Shown: one piece after another, positions 32,871-40,709 of the stretch
Layout of the letters: the number at the start of each line of letters is the position of its first letter
Numbering within the stretch: the first letter of the stretch is position 1
NCBI RefSeq assembly: GCF_000969605.1
Contig: NZ_JZUE01000036.1
Coordinates: 1-41,139 of the forward strand
Length of the DNA: 41,139 nucleotides
Source: Aquincola tertiaricarbonis
GTDB lineage: Bacteria; Pseudomonadota; Gammaproteobacteria; Burkholderiales; Burkholderiaceae_C
Direction of reading: 5' to 3'
Notes under the pieces: generated by a model
The model's input: the letters and a program-made list of their open reading frames with translations, nothing else
What the model was told of the DNA's origin: nothing
Databases searched by the model: none
Made by a program: the position numbers and the translations under genes

Positions 32871-34808
32871 ATGACCGCCGCCCTCACGCCGGCGCAGATT
32901 GCCAAGGGCGCGCTGCGGCGCCTGGCGCTGACGCAGCAGGAACCCACCCCCGAGAACTACGCCCGCGCCTGGGCCGAGGAGCTGGGCCAGCCGGCCGCCG
33001 CGCTGCCCGAGCGCGCGCGGCCGCTGCTGGACAAGCTGGCCGCCCGCGCCAGCGACGATGCCGACAACCGGACCGAGCTGGTGCGCAGCCTGATGGCGGG
33101 CCAGTGGGACGACCTGGCCCGTGCGCTGGACCGCAGCGCCGCGCTGGGCGGCTCGTCGGCGCAGGCCTGGGCGGGGCTGATCGAACGCATCGTGCGCGGG
33201 CTGGAGCGCAGCGGCCGCCACTGGACCGCCGCGCGCAAGAAGGACAGCCTGAAGCGGGTGCTGGACGGCAGCCGCAGCGACCTGCCGCGACTGCAGCAGC
33301 GGCTGCGGCAGCTGGTCACCGGCTGGGACAGCGATGCGCCGGTGGAGGAGGTGGAAGGCGCTGCGACACCCGAGGCGCTGGCACCCGACGGCACGATGCC
33401 GCCGGCGGGCGCGGAAGGCCTGCCCGACGGGGCCGTGGACGCCGCAGCCGAACGTTCCGAGCCTGCCGAGCCTGCCGAGCGCGCCGATCCGTCCCAGCCC
33501 GCCGATGCCGCGGATCCTGCCGCGCCCGCGCAGGCAGCCGAAGCCCCGGCCGACCTGCCTCAACCGGCCACGCCCGCGACCTGGCCCGAGATCACCACCT
33601 GCCTGCAGGACACCGTGGTGGCTGCACTGCCCACCAGCACGCCCAGCGCCGCCGAGCTGGCGGGCGAACTGGGCCGGCTGGCCGACCGCATCGCGGCCGA
33701 GGGCGCCACGCCGGCGCTGGCGCAGTCGGTGCACCAGGTGTGCGACCGCGCGCGCCGCCTCTTCGCCCATCGCCACTACCTGCTGGAGCAGCTGGGCGCG
33801 CTGTGCCTGGAGCTGACCGCCGGCCTCACCGAGCTGGCCGAGGAAGGCAGCTGGGCGCAGGGCCAGGCGGAGGCCCTGCGGGCGCGGCTGCAGGCCGACG
33901 ATGCCGAGGCCGGCGGCGACCATGCGGCCGAGGGCGCGGCCTTCAGCGTGCGTGGCGTGCGGGCCGCTGGCGAGCTGCTGGCCCGCACCCGGCAGCAGCA
34001 GCATGCGCTGCGGTCGGAACGCGACCGCGCCCGGCTGGCGCTGAAGTCGCTGATCCAGAGCCTGCTGCAGCAGGTGGGCGAGCTGGGCGACGAGACCGGC
34101 CGCTTCAGCGACAACCTGGGCCGCTATGCCGAGAGCATCACCGAGGCCAGCTCGCTGGACGACCTCGCCGGCGTGGTGGATGCGATGGTCAAGGAAAGCC
34201 GCGCGGTGCAGCAGCGCGTGGGCCAGGCGCAGCGTTCGCTGGGCGAGGAACATGCGCGCGCCAGCGAGCTGGAAAGCCGCGTGCGCGACCTGGAAGGCGA
34301 GCTGCGCCGCCTGTCCGACGAGGTGGCCACCGACGCGCTGACGCAGGTGGCCAACCGCCGCGGCCTGATGCAGGCGTTCGACAGCGAGCGCGCCCGGCTG
34401 GAGCGCGACGGCCGGCCGCTGGCGGTGGGCCTGATCGACATCGACAACTTCAAGAAGCTCAACGACAGCCTGGGCCATGCGGCCGGCGACGAAGCGCTGA
34501 AATCACTGGCGCGCCGGGTGCAGGAGGCGCTGCGGCCGGTGGACCACCTGGCCCGCTTCGGCGGCGAGGAATTCGTGGTGCTGCTACCCGACACCCCGGT
34601 GGCCGAGGCGCAGCAGGTGCTCACGCGGCTGCAGCGCCAGCTCACGGCCAGCCTGTTCATGCACGACGGTCAGGACGTGTTCGTCACCTTCTCCGCCGGC
34701 GTCACCGGCTACCGGCCGGGCGAGCGCCTGGAAGCCGCGCTGGAGCGGGCCGACGAGGCGCTGTACGAGGCCAAGCACCAGGGAAAGAACCGCACCTGCA
34801 TCCACTGA
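32871..34808 (+). CDS. Diguanylate cyclase (GGEEF) with long helical N-terminal region
   Basis: The 645-residue soluble protein ends in a canonical GGDEF-family domain (about 483-640): TDALTQVANRRGLMQAFDSE, LIDIDNFKKLNDSLGHAAGD, and the active-site GGEEF at 564-568. An inhibitory RxxD site (Arg555-Asp558) lies exactly five residues before it, so product feedback is expected. The N-terminal 480 residues are helical, with a first bundle (1-150), an Ala/Pro/Glu-rich linker (about 155-240), a second bundle and a short coiled coil (455-485). No known sensory domain was recognised. The gene is 34 bp after the GGDEF-EAL gene, probably co-transcribed, and converges on the zinc operon. Confidence 0.93.
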   Translation: MTAALTPAQIAKGALRRLALTQQEPTPENYARAWAEELGQPAAALPERARPLLDKLAARASDDADNRTELVRSLMAGQWDDLARALDRSAALGGSSAQAWAGLIERIVRGLERSGRHWTAARKKDSLKRVLDGSRSDLPRLQQRLRQLVTGWDSDAPVEEVEGAATPEALAPDGTMPPAGAEGLPDGAVDAAAERSEPAEPAERADPSQPADAADPAAPAQAAEAPADLPQPATPATWPEITTCLQDTVVAALPTSTPSAAELAGELGRLADRIAAEGATPALAQSVHQVCDRARRLFAHRHYLLEQLGALCLELTAGLTELAEEGSWAQGQAEALRARLQADDAEAGGDHAAEGAAFSVRGVRAAGELLARTRQQQHALRSERDRARLALKSLIQSLLQQVGELGDETGRFSDNLGRYAESITEASSLDDLAGVVDAMVKESRAVQQRVGQAQRSLGEEHARASELESRVRDLEGELRRLSDEVATDALTQVANRRGLMQAFDSERARLERDGRPLAVGLIDIDNFKKLNDSLGHAAGDEALKSLARRVQEALRPVDHLARFGGEEFVVLLPDTPVAEAQQVLTRLQRQLTASLFMHDGQDVFVTFSAGVTGYRPGERLEAALERADEALYEAKHQGKNRTCIH

Positions 34809-34833
34809 TGCGGTGCGATGCAGGGCCGCGGGC

Positions 34834-35388
34834 TCAGCGTGCCTTGTCGGCGTCCGACGGCATGTACTTGTCCACCGCCACCGCGTCGATGCGGTAGCCG
34901 CTGGTGCCCATGGCCGAGGCATTGCGCGTCACGCGCAGGGTGCCGCGCACCCACACCGTGTCCATCGCCTTGAACTTGCCGGCCGGGGTGCGCGGCAGCA
35001 CATGCACGATCTGGTTGGCCGGCGGCGGCGGCGTGTGGATGCAGGCGCCGAAGTACGGCACCAGCAGGAACTCGCTCACCTGGCCGTTGGCTTCTTCCAG
35101 CGGCACCAGGTAGCCGGGCAGGCGCACCTGGGTGTTGTCCATGCTGGCGTTGGCGGGTGCGTTGTCCCAGGCCTCGCGCAGCTTGGCCAGCATGTCCTTG
35201 GCGCGGGGATCGTCGTCCTGCAGGCTGGCCGGCGGTGCGTCCTTGAACAGGTCGTTCGGGTTCCAGTCCTTGGGCACCAGCGCGTCCCAGGTGATGGTCT
35301 TGTAGCCGCCGGCAGCCGGCGGCGCGGCTTGGACGACGGTGGCGCCGAGCAGGGCGGCGGCGGACAGCAGGGTACGGCGGGTCAGCAT
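34834..35388 (-). CDS. DUF3299 periplasmic protein (zinc-locus associated)
   Basis: From ATG 35388 the product has 184 residues. The N-terminus MLTRRTLLSAAALLGATVVQA is a signal peptide, with a twin-arginine pair that makes Tat export possible. The mature part has the DUF3299 pattern: ITWDALVPKDWNP, QVRLPGYLVPLE, FLLVPYFGACIHTPPPPANQ and VWVRGTLRVTR. It starts one base after the permease stop and is the last gene of the zinc operon. Genes of this family occur with DUF2796 and a MacB-like ABC pair in Zur-regulated loci (for example Pseudomonas PA4063-PA4066, from memory). The molecular role is unknown. Confidence 0.87.
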   Translation of the reverse strand: MLTRRTLLSAAALLGATVVQAAPPAAGGYKTITWDALVPKDWNPNDLFKDAPPASLQDDDPRAKDMLAKLREAWDNAPANASMDNTQVRLPGYLVPLEEANGQVSEFLLVPYFGACIHTPPPPANQIVHVLPRTPAGKFKAMDTVWVRGTLRVTRNASAMGTSGYRIDAVAVDKYMPSDADKAR

Positions 35389-35389
35389 C

Positions 35390-36649
35390 TCAGATCCTTG
35401 GTGACAGGCCATCGGCCAGCGACAACCGGTAGGCACGCAGCGCGGGCAGCAGGCTGGCCAGCCAGCCGGTGGCCACCACGGCGCCGAACAGCGCCCATTG
35501 TTCGGCAGACGGCAAGCCCCAGCCTATCACCAGCCCATGACGGGCCTGCAGCCAGGGCCCCAGCGCGGCGGTGAGGCCCAGCGCCAGCAGCAGGCCGAGC
35601 AGCGCGCCGGCCAGCGTGACCATCGCGCCTTCCAGCGCCAGCAGCGCCATCACCTGGCGGGGGCCGGCGCCCACTGCACGCAGCACCGCCAGCTCGCGCC
35701 GGCGCTCGTTCAGGCCGGCCAGCACCACCGACACCAGCCCGCCCAGGCTGACGATGCCGACCATCACCGACATGGCGAGCAAGGCCTTCTCGCCGACGCC
35801 CACCACCTCCCACAGCTCGTCCAGCGCCACGCCGGGCAGGATGGCCATCAGCGGCTCGCTGCGCTGGTCGGCCACCCAGCGCTGCACCGAGAACACCGCG
35901 GCGCGGCTCTTCAGGCCCACCAGCGCGGCGGTCACCGCCTTGGGCTGCAGCTCCATCGTGCGCAGTCGTTCGGGCGTCATGCCCAGCCCGGGGATCTGCA
36001 TGCCGCCCATCCAGTCGATGTGCAGCGCCTCCATCGATTGCAGGCTGATGTGCACCGTGCGGTCCACCGGGGTGCCGGTGCGCGCCAGGATGCCGGTGAC
36101 GACGAAGGGCTTGTCGGCATGCTCGGCCACCAGGTCGCCGCTGCCGTGCGCCAGCGTGAGGCGCTGGCCCAGGCTGTAGCCCAGCTGCTCGGCCACGTCG
36201 GCGCCCAGCACGGCCTCGAACACGGCGGCGAAGGCCCGGCCCTCGGCCAGGCGCAGCGCCTGCCGGTCGCCGTAGCGGAAACGCTCGAAGTACTCGGCGC
36301 TGGTGCCCAGCACCGGAAAGCCGCGGTGCGAATCGCCCAGCGACAGCGGCACCACCCAGGCCACCGCCCGGTGCCCGGCCAGTGCCTGCACGCTGGCCCA
36401 GCCCATGTTGTTGGTGGCCGCGCCGATGCGGAACACCGAATACAGCAGCAGCTGCGTGGAGCCGGTGCGCGCACCCACGATGAGGTCGGTGCCCGATACC
36501 GCAGCGGTGAAGTTGGCGCGCAGGTCGGTGCGCAGCCGCTCGATGCCCATCAGCAACAGCGTGGCCAGGGCGATGGAGGCCACGGTGAGCATCAGCGTGA
36601 AGCGGCGGTTCCAGGCGCTGCGCGCGGCCAGCGTGAGCAGCGGCTTCAT
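35390..36649 (-). CDS. FtsX/MacB-type ABC transporter permease
   Basis: From ATG 36649 the product has 419 residues. It has the MacB/LolC layout: one N-terminal membrane helix (RFTLMLTVASIALATLLLMG), a large periplasmic domain (about 40-270) and three C-terminal helices around VMVGIVSLGGLVSVVLAGLN, EGAMVTLAGALLGLLLALGL and FGAVVATGWLASLLPAL. Permeases of this class move lipoproteins, peptides or lipids, or transmit force; they do not usually import metals. Here it is encoded between a DUF2796 gene and DUF3299, with a 4-bp overlap to its ATPase, so a role in zinc homeostasis is inferred from context. A longer frame to 36931 is rejected because it runs inside the ATPase gene. Confidence 0.9.
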   Translation of the reverse strand: MKPLLTLAARSAWNRRFTLMLTVASIALATLLLMGIERLRTDLRANFTAAVSGTDLIVGARTGSTQLLLYSVFRIGAATNNMGWASVQALAGHRAVAWVVPLSLGDSHRGFPVLGTSAEYFERFRYGDRQALRLAEGRAFAAVFEAVLGADVAEQLGYSLGQRLTLAHGSGDLVAEHADKPFVVTGILARTGTPVDRTVHISLQSMEALHIDWMGGMQIPGLGMTPERLRTMELQPKAVTAALVGLKSRAAVFSVQRWVADQRSEPLMAILPGVALDELWEVVGVGEKALLAMSVMVGIVSLGGLVSVVLAGLNERRRELAVLRAVGAGPRQVMALLALEGAMVTLAGALLGLLLALGLTAALGPWLQARHGLVIGWGLPSAEQWALFGAVVATGWLASLLPALRAYRLSLADGLSPRI

Positions 36650-37356
36650 GCGCGGGCCTCCATCGGCGGGGCGGCGCGGTTGAGCGCGGGCAGCGAGGCG
36701 CGTTCGTCGAAGCGCGCGGCCAGCCGCTGGTCGTGGCTGACGAAGACGATGGCACTGCCGGCATCGGCGCAGGCCTGCAGCAGCACGTCCACGAAACGCT
36801 CGCGCAGGTCCTCGTCCAGCGCGGAGGTGGGCTCGTCGGCGATCACCAGCGCCGGCCGGCCGATCAGCGCCCGTGCCGCGGCCACCCGCTGCTGCTGGCC
36901 CACCGACAGCGCGGTGGGCTCGCGATGCCACAGCGGCTCGGGCAGGGCCATGCGCTGCAGCAGCGCCCGCGCGGCGGCGGGTGCATCACCGGCGGCTCGG
37001 CGGCGCGCCGACGAGAAGCGGCAGGGCAGCAGCACGTTGTCCAGCACGCTCAGGTAGGGCAGCAGGTTGAACTGCTGGAACACGTAGCCCACGTGGTCGG
37101 CGCGCCGCTGGTCCCGCCGACCGGCCGACAGCGCCGACCACGGCTGGCCCAGCAGCGTGACCTGGCCTGCCTGCGGCTGCAGCACGCCGGCCAGGATGGA
37201 CAGCAGCGTGCTCTTGCCGCAGCCGCTGGGGCCGTGCAGGAAGAGCGTGCGCCCGGCCTGCAGCTGGAACTCGTCGATGGCCAGGGTGTCCTGCGTTGCC
37301 CCGGGCCAGCGGAAGCGCAGGCCCCGGCACTGCAGCAGCGCGTCAGCCGTGGTCAT
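36646..37356 (-). CDS. LolD/MacB-type ABC transporter ATP-binding protein
   Basis: The 236-residue ATPase has Walker A GPSGCGKST (42-50), the Q-loop segment VGYVFQQFNLLPYLSVLDNV, signature LSVGQQQRV and Walker B LVIADEPTSALD, followed by the switch His in VFVSHD. The LLPYLSVLDNVLLP pattern is typical of the LolD/MacB family. It overlaps the permease by 4 bp (ATGA) and the DUF2796 gene likewise, so the three are made together. Confidence 0.93.
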   Translation of the reverse strand: MTTADALLQCRGLRFRWPGATQDTLAIDEFQLQAGRTLFLHGPSGCGKSTLLSILAGVLQPQAGQVTLLGQPWSALSAGRRDQRRADHVGYVFQQFNLLPYLSVLDNVLLPCRFSSARRRAAGDAPAAARALLQRMALPEPLWHREPTALSVGQQQRVAAARALIGRPALVIADEPTSALDEDLRERFVDVLLQACADAGSAIVFVSHDQRLAARFDERASLPALNRAAPPMEARA

Positions 37357-37904
37357 CGCGACAGGCTGATGCGCCGCGTCTTGCCGCCCAGCGTGCGCTT
37401 GAGCTGGCCGTTGGGGCCGGCCACCTGCACATCCACGGTGCGCACGCGCTTGAAGGCGTCGGCCAGGCCCAGCTCGATGTAGGTGGCCTGGGTGGCGTCG
37501 GTGCAGCGGTAGGTGACGCTGCCTTCCATCTCCGCATGTTCGCCTTCCCGGTGGGTGCCGCCGCCCAGGCCCAGCGCCGCGGATTCCAGCATCACCTCCG
37601 CCAGCGTGCAGCCGGCCTTCGGGTCGATGCGCACCCAGCCGTCGGCCGCGCGCAGCCGGGCCACCGCGGCATCGGCAGCCTGGCGTTCGGTGGCGTTGCG
37701 CGGCGCGCGCTCGAAGCCCAGCAGGTTGTCCAGCGGCGTGTCCAGGCTCAGCGTGAGCTGGGTGCGCTCGATGGCGATGTCCACGCTGGCGCGGCCGTGT
37801 TCATGGGCGGCATGGTGGTGCGCCTGGGCCAGCGCGAGGCCGGGCAGCACGGCGGCGGCCAGCAGCGCGGCCAGGGGCAGGGAACGGCGACGGGCAGTTG
37901 TCAT
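37353..37904 (-). CDS. zrgA: DUF2796 / ZrgA-like periplasmic zinc protein
   Basis: The 183-residue precursor has a signal peptide ending near LPGLALAQA. A His-rich start of the mature protein follows (AHHHAAHEHG, residues 28-37), a probable zinc-binding stretch. The DUF2796 pattern continues with ASVDIAIERTQLTLSLDTPL, DNLLGFERAPRNATERQ and a C-terminal GQLKRTLGGKTRRISL. Members are Zur-regulated in Vibrio (ZrgA) and Pseudomonas and belong to a second zinc-uptake module; that role is family knowledge. Overlaps of 4 bp link it to the znuBA fusion and to the ABC ATPase. Confidence 0.88.
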   Translation of the reverse strand: MTTARRRSLPLAALLAAAVLPGLALAQAHHHAAHEHGRASVDIAIERTQLTLSLDTPLDNLLGFERAPRNATERQAADAAVARLRAADGWVRIDPKAGCTLAEVMLESAALGLGGGTHREGEHAEMEGSVTYRCTDATQATYIELGLADAFKRVRTVDVQVAGPNGQLKRTLGGKTRRISLSR

Positions 37905-39700
37905 GGTCGAAGGGCCGGCGGCGTCAGCCAGGCGGCGATCAGGGTGGACAGGTTGTGTTCCAGCAGCCGCAGGTAGGTGTCCGCGGGGCCGCCGGGCGGC
38001 GAGAGGGCATCGGCGTACAGGGTGCCGCCCAGCACCGCGCCGGTGTCCTGTGCGATGCGCTGCGCCAGGCGCGGGCTGCCAGTGTTCTCCAGGAACAGCG
38101 TGCGCGTCTGCTCGGCCTTCATCTGGCGCATCAGCTTGGCCAGGTCGGCGGCCGACGGCTCGGCGGCGGTGGTCCAGCCCTGGGCGCCCGTCAGGCGCAG
38201 GCCGTAGGCGGCGGCCAGGTAGCCGAAGGCGTCGTGCGAGGTGATGGCCCGGCGCTGCGGCGCGGGCACCTCCGCCAGGCGGGCGCGCAGCCGCTGGTCC
38301 AGCGCCTGCAGCCGCAACGTGTACGCGGCGGCCCGGCGGTCGATGGCGGCGGCCTGCGCCGGCACCAGCCGGCCCAGCGCCACGCGCAGGTTCTCGATGT
38401 ACTGCCGCGCGTGGGCCGGGTCGTGCCAGGCATGCGGGTCAGGCCAGCCGAACATCTGCCGCGGCTGGATGCCCTGGCTGGCCACCAGCACCGGGCCCCG
38501 GTAGCCGGACGCGATCACCAGCCGGTCCAGCCAGCCTTCGAAGCGCAGGCCATTCACCACCACCAGCTGGGCGCCGGCCAGCTGCCGCACCGCGGCGGGC
38601 GTGGGTTCGTACACATGGGCGTCGCCGCCGGGGCCGACCAGGCTGCTCACCTCCACCGCATCGCCGCCCACCTCGCGGGCCATGTCGGCCAGGATGGAGA
38701 AGCTGGCCACCACGCGGGGCAGGGGCGGGTTTTCGGCGCGGCTGTCCGTGGGGGCGGCGGCCAGCAGGGCGGCCAGCGACAGCGCCGCCGCGCCGGCCAG
38801 CGTGGAGGCGGCCGCCGCCGGCCCGCCGGCCGGGCGCCAGGCGGCGCGCAGGCTGCCGTGCCGGCCCGCCAGCAGCGACAGCGCATAGCACCCACCGGCC
38901 ACCAGCACGATGGCCGGCCCGGAAGGCAGCCCGGCGTGGTACGACACCAGCAGCCCCGCCCATGCGCTGAAGGCCGCGATCAGCGAGGCCAGCAGCGCCA
39001 GCGCACCCAGGCCGCGCACCCAGAAGCGCGCTGCGGTGGCCGGCAGCATCAGCAGGCCCACCGCCATCAGCGTGCCCAGCGCCTGGAAGCCCGCCACCAG
39101 GTTGGCGACCACCAGTGCCAGGAACAGGTAGTGAACGCCGGCCGCGCGGCGCGAGACGGTGCGCAGGAACAGTGCGTCGCAGGCATCGAACACGATCGGC
39201 CGCCACAGCAGCGCCAGCAGCAGCGCCGACACGCTGGCCACGCCGGCCACCAGCGTCAACGAGGCATCGTCCACGGCCAGCACGCTGCCGAACAGCACGT
39301 GCATCAGGTCGACGTTGCCGCCGCCCTGGGCGGAGATCATCAGCACGCCGGCCGCCAGCGCGATCAGGTAGAAGGCCGCGAAGCTGGCGTCCTCCCGCTG
39401 CGGCGTGTAGCGCGCCACGGCGCCGGCCAGCAGGGCCACCAGCAGCGCCGCCGCGAAGGCGCCCACGCTCATCGCTCCGAGCGACAGGCCGGCCAGCAGG
39501 TAGCCGGCCGCCGCACCGGGCAGCAGCGCATGGGCCATGGCATCGCCCACCAGGCTCATGCGGCGCAGCACCAGCAGCGTGCCCAGCGGCCCGCAGGTGA
39601 GCGCCAGCGCCAGGCAGGCCACCAGCGCACGCCGCATGAAGCCGAATTCGGCGAACGGCTGCCACAGCAGGGCAGGCAGGTCGATCAGCAAGGTGTTCAT
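37901..39700 (-). CDS. znuB: Fused zinc ABC permease - substrate-binding protein (ZnuB-ZnuA)
   Basis: A single frame of 599 residues joins two proteins that are normally separate. Residues 1-285 are a ZnuB/TroC-type permease (LRRMSLVGDAMAHALLPGAA, YLIALAAGVLMISAQGGGNV, ALGTLMAVGLLMLPATAARF). Residues 296-318 form a hydrophobic segment that resembles a ZnuA signal peptide without its start Met. Residues 325-599 are a TroA/ZnuA-type binding protein with likely ligands His362 (GGDAHVYEP), His423 (DPHAWHDP), His489 (TSHDAFGY) and an acidic residue near Asp564. The His-rich loop of classical ZnuA is absent. The start at 39700 overlaps the znuC stop by 4 bp. I see no base pattern suggesting a frameshift artefact. 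Confidence 0.9.
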   Translation of the reverse strand: MNTLLIDLPALLWQPFAEFGFMRRALVACLALALTCGPLGTLLVLRRMSLVGDAMAHALLPGAAAGYLLAGLSLGAMSVGAFAAALLVALLAGAVARYTPQREDASFAAFYLIALAAGVLMISAQGGGNVDLMHVLFGSVLAVDDASLTLVAGVASVSALLLALLWRPIVFDACDALFLRTVSRRAAGVHYLFLALVVANLVAGFQALGTLMAVGLLMLPATAARFWVRGLGALALLASLIAAFSAWAGLLVSYHAGLPSGPAIVLVAGGCYALSLLAGRHGSLRAAWRPAGGPAAAASTLAGAAALSLAALLAAAPTDSRAENPPLPRVVASFSILADMAREVGGDAVEVSSLVGPGGDAHVYEPTPAAVRQLAGAQLVVVNGLRFEGWLDRLVIASGYRGPVLVASQGIQPRQMFGWPDPHAWHDPAHARQYIENLRVALGRLVPAQAAAIDRRAAAYTLRLQALDQRLRARLAEVPAPQRRAITSHDAFGYLAAAYGLRLTGAQGWTTAAEPSAADLAKLMRQMKAEQTRTLFLENTGSPRLAQRIAQDTGAVLGGTLYADALSPPGGPADTYLRLLEHNLSTLIAAWLTPPALRP

Positions 39701-40455
39701 GCGGCCAGCGGCAACCCGGTGGCGCGGCCGGCCAGCTGCCGCTCTGCGGCCCGCCAGGCTGCCGGGGACAGGGCATCGTCCGGGCTGCCCTGCAGTACCA
39801 GGCTGCACGCCAGCAGCAGGGCGGTGTCGAAGTGCGAGCGCACCACCGCCTGCTCATGCAGCACCGCGATCACGGTGCGGCCCTGGCTGCGCCATTCACG
39901 CAGCAGCGCCAGCAGGTCGCAGGTGGTGTCCTCGTCCAGCGCGGCAAAGGGCTCGTCCAGCAGCAGCAGCCGCGCCTCCTGCAGGCACAGCCGCGCAAAC
40001 AGCAGGCGCTGGAACTGCCCGGTGGACAGCTCGGCGATCAGTCGCCGGCCCAGTGCGTGCAATCCCACCCGCTGCAGCGCCTGCTCCACCGCATCGGCAT
40101 GCCGGCGGTCCAGCCCGCGCCAGGCGCCCAGGCGCGGCCACAGGCCCATGGCGGCGAATTCAGCCACGCGGATCGGGAAGCTCCGGTCCACCTGGGAACG
40201 CTGTGGCAGGTAGCCGACCTGCCCATGCAGGTCCGGCGCCAGCACCACGCCGCCGCTGCACGGCTGCAGCCCGGCCATGGCGGCCATCAGGCTGCTCTTG
40301 CCCGCGCCGTTGGGGCCGACGATCGCATGCAGCGCCGCCCGCGCGAACCCAGCGCTGACCGGCGCCACCGCTTCCTGGCCGCCGTAGCGCACCGCCACGC
40401 CTTGCAGCTGCAGGGCAAGGTCCGAGGCGCCCGCCGTCGGTTCAGCGCGCGACAT
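39697..40455 (-). CDS. znuC: Zinc ABC transporter ATP-binding protein ZnuC
   Basis: The 252-residue ATPase has Walker A GPNGAGKSS (47-55), the metal-ABC Q-loop pattern VGYLPQRSQVDRSFPIRVAE, signature LSTGQFQRLLFARL, Walker B LLLLDEPFAALDED and switch His in VIAVLHEQ. It powers the ZnuB permease encoded next to it in an ATGA overlap. The specificity for zinc rather than manganese is inferred from the zur gene and the DUF2796/DUF3299 companions. Its start lies inside the end of the small upstream ORF (14-bp overlap). Confidence 0.94.
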   Translation of the reverse strand: MSRAEPTAGASDLALQLQGVAVRYGGQEAVAPVSAGFARAALHAIVGPNGAGKSSLMAAMAGLQPCSGGVVLAPDLHGQVGYLPQRSQVDRSFPIRVAEFAAMGLWPRLGAWRGLDRRHADAVEQALQRVGLHALGRRLIAELSTGQFQRLLFARLCLQEARLLLLDEPFAALDEDTTCDLLALLREWRSQGRTVIAVLHEQAVVRSHFDTALLLACSLVLQGSPDDALSPAAWRAAERQLAGRATGLPLAA

Positions 40456-40660
40456 CGCTCAAGGCCCAGGCCACCATCCACCACATCGGCGCCAGCACCG
40501 CGGCGGCCGCCACCAGGCGCGGCCATGCCGCCCAACCGAGCAGGTTGCGACGGGTGTCGGCCGGCCGTGCCTCGGTCACCGCCCGTCCGGGTGCGTCGCA
40601 CGGTGCGGAAGAACGTGCCGCGCAGGCAGCGGCAGCAGAGGTGGCGACGGCAGAAAGCAT
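40442..40660 (-). CDS. Small membrane ORF at the head of the zinc operon
   Basis: From ATG 40660 this frame encodes 72 residues with a Cys/Ala-rich N-terminus and one clear membrane helix near the end (LVAAAAVLAPMWWMVAWAL). I do not recognise a family. It lies between the candidate Zur box and znuC, and its stop overlaps znuC by 14 bp, as real operon genes do. The Shine-Dalgarno sequence is poor (AGG four bases upstream). If the TATCAT in the Zur box is the -10, the transcript would begin at or beside the ATG. It may be a leader that couples translation to znuC, a small transporter subunit or not a gene. Confidence 0.5.
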   Translation of the reverse strand: MLSAVATSAAAACAARSSAPCDAPGRAVTEARPADTRRNLLGWAAWPRLVAAAAVLAPMWWMVAWALSDVAR

Positions 40661-40667
40661 GCCTAAT

Positions 40668-40687
40668 GATAACGAATTCTCTTTATC
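40668..40687. promoter_or_regulatory. Candidate Zur operator in the zur/znu divergent spacer
   Basis: An AT-rich imperfect inverted repeat, GATAACGAAT and TCTCTTTATC, is centred in the 49-bp spacer between zur and the zinc operon. The outer arms GATAA/TTATC are perfect, and it is the most AT-rich spot for kilobases around. Size and position fit a Fur-family operator controlling both directions. A -10-like TATCAT on the minus strand overlaps its downstream edge, so binding would block the znu promoter. Confidence 0.65.
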
Positions 40688-40709
40688 GGCGTGAGAGAAT
40701 CCCCGGCCC

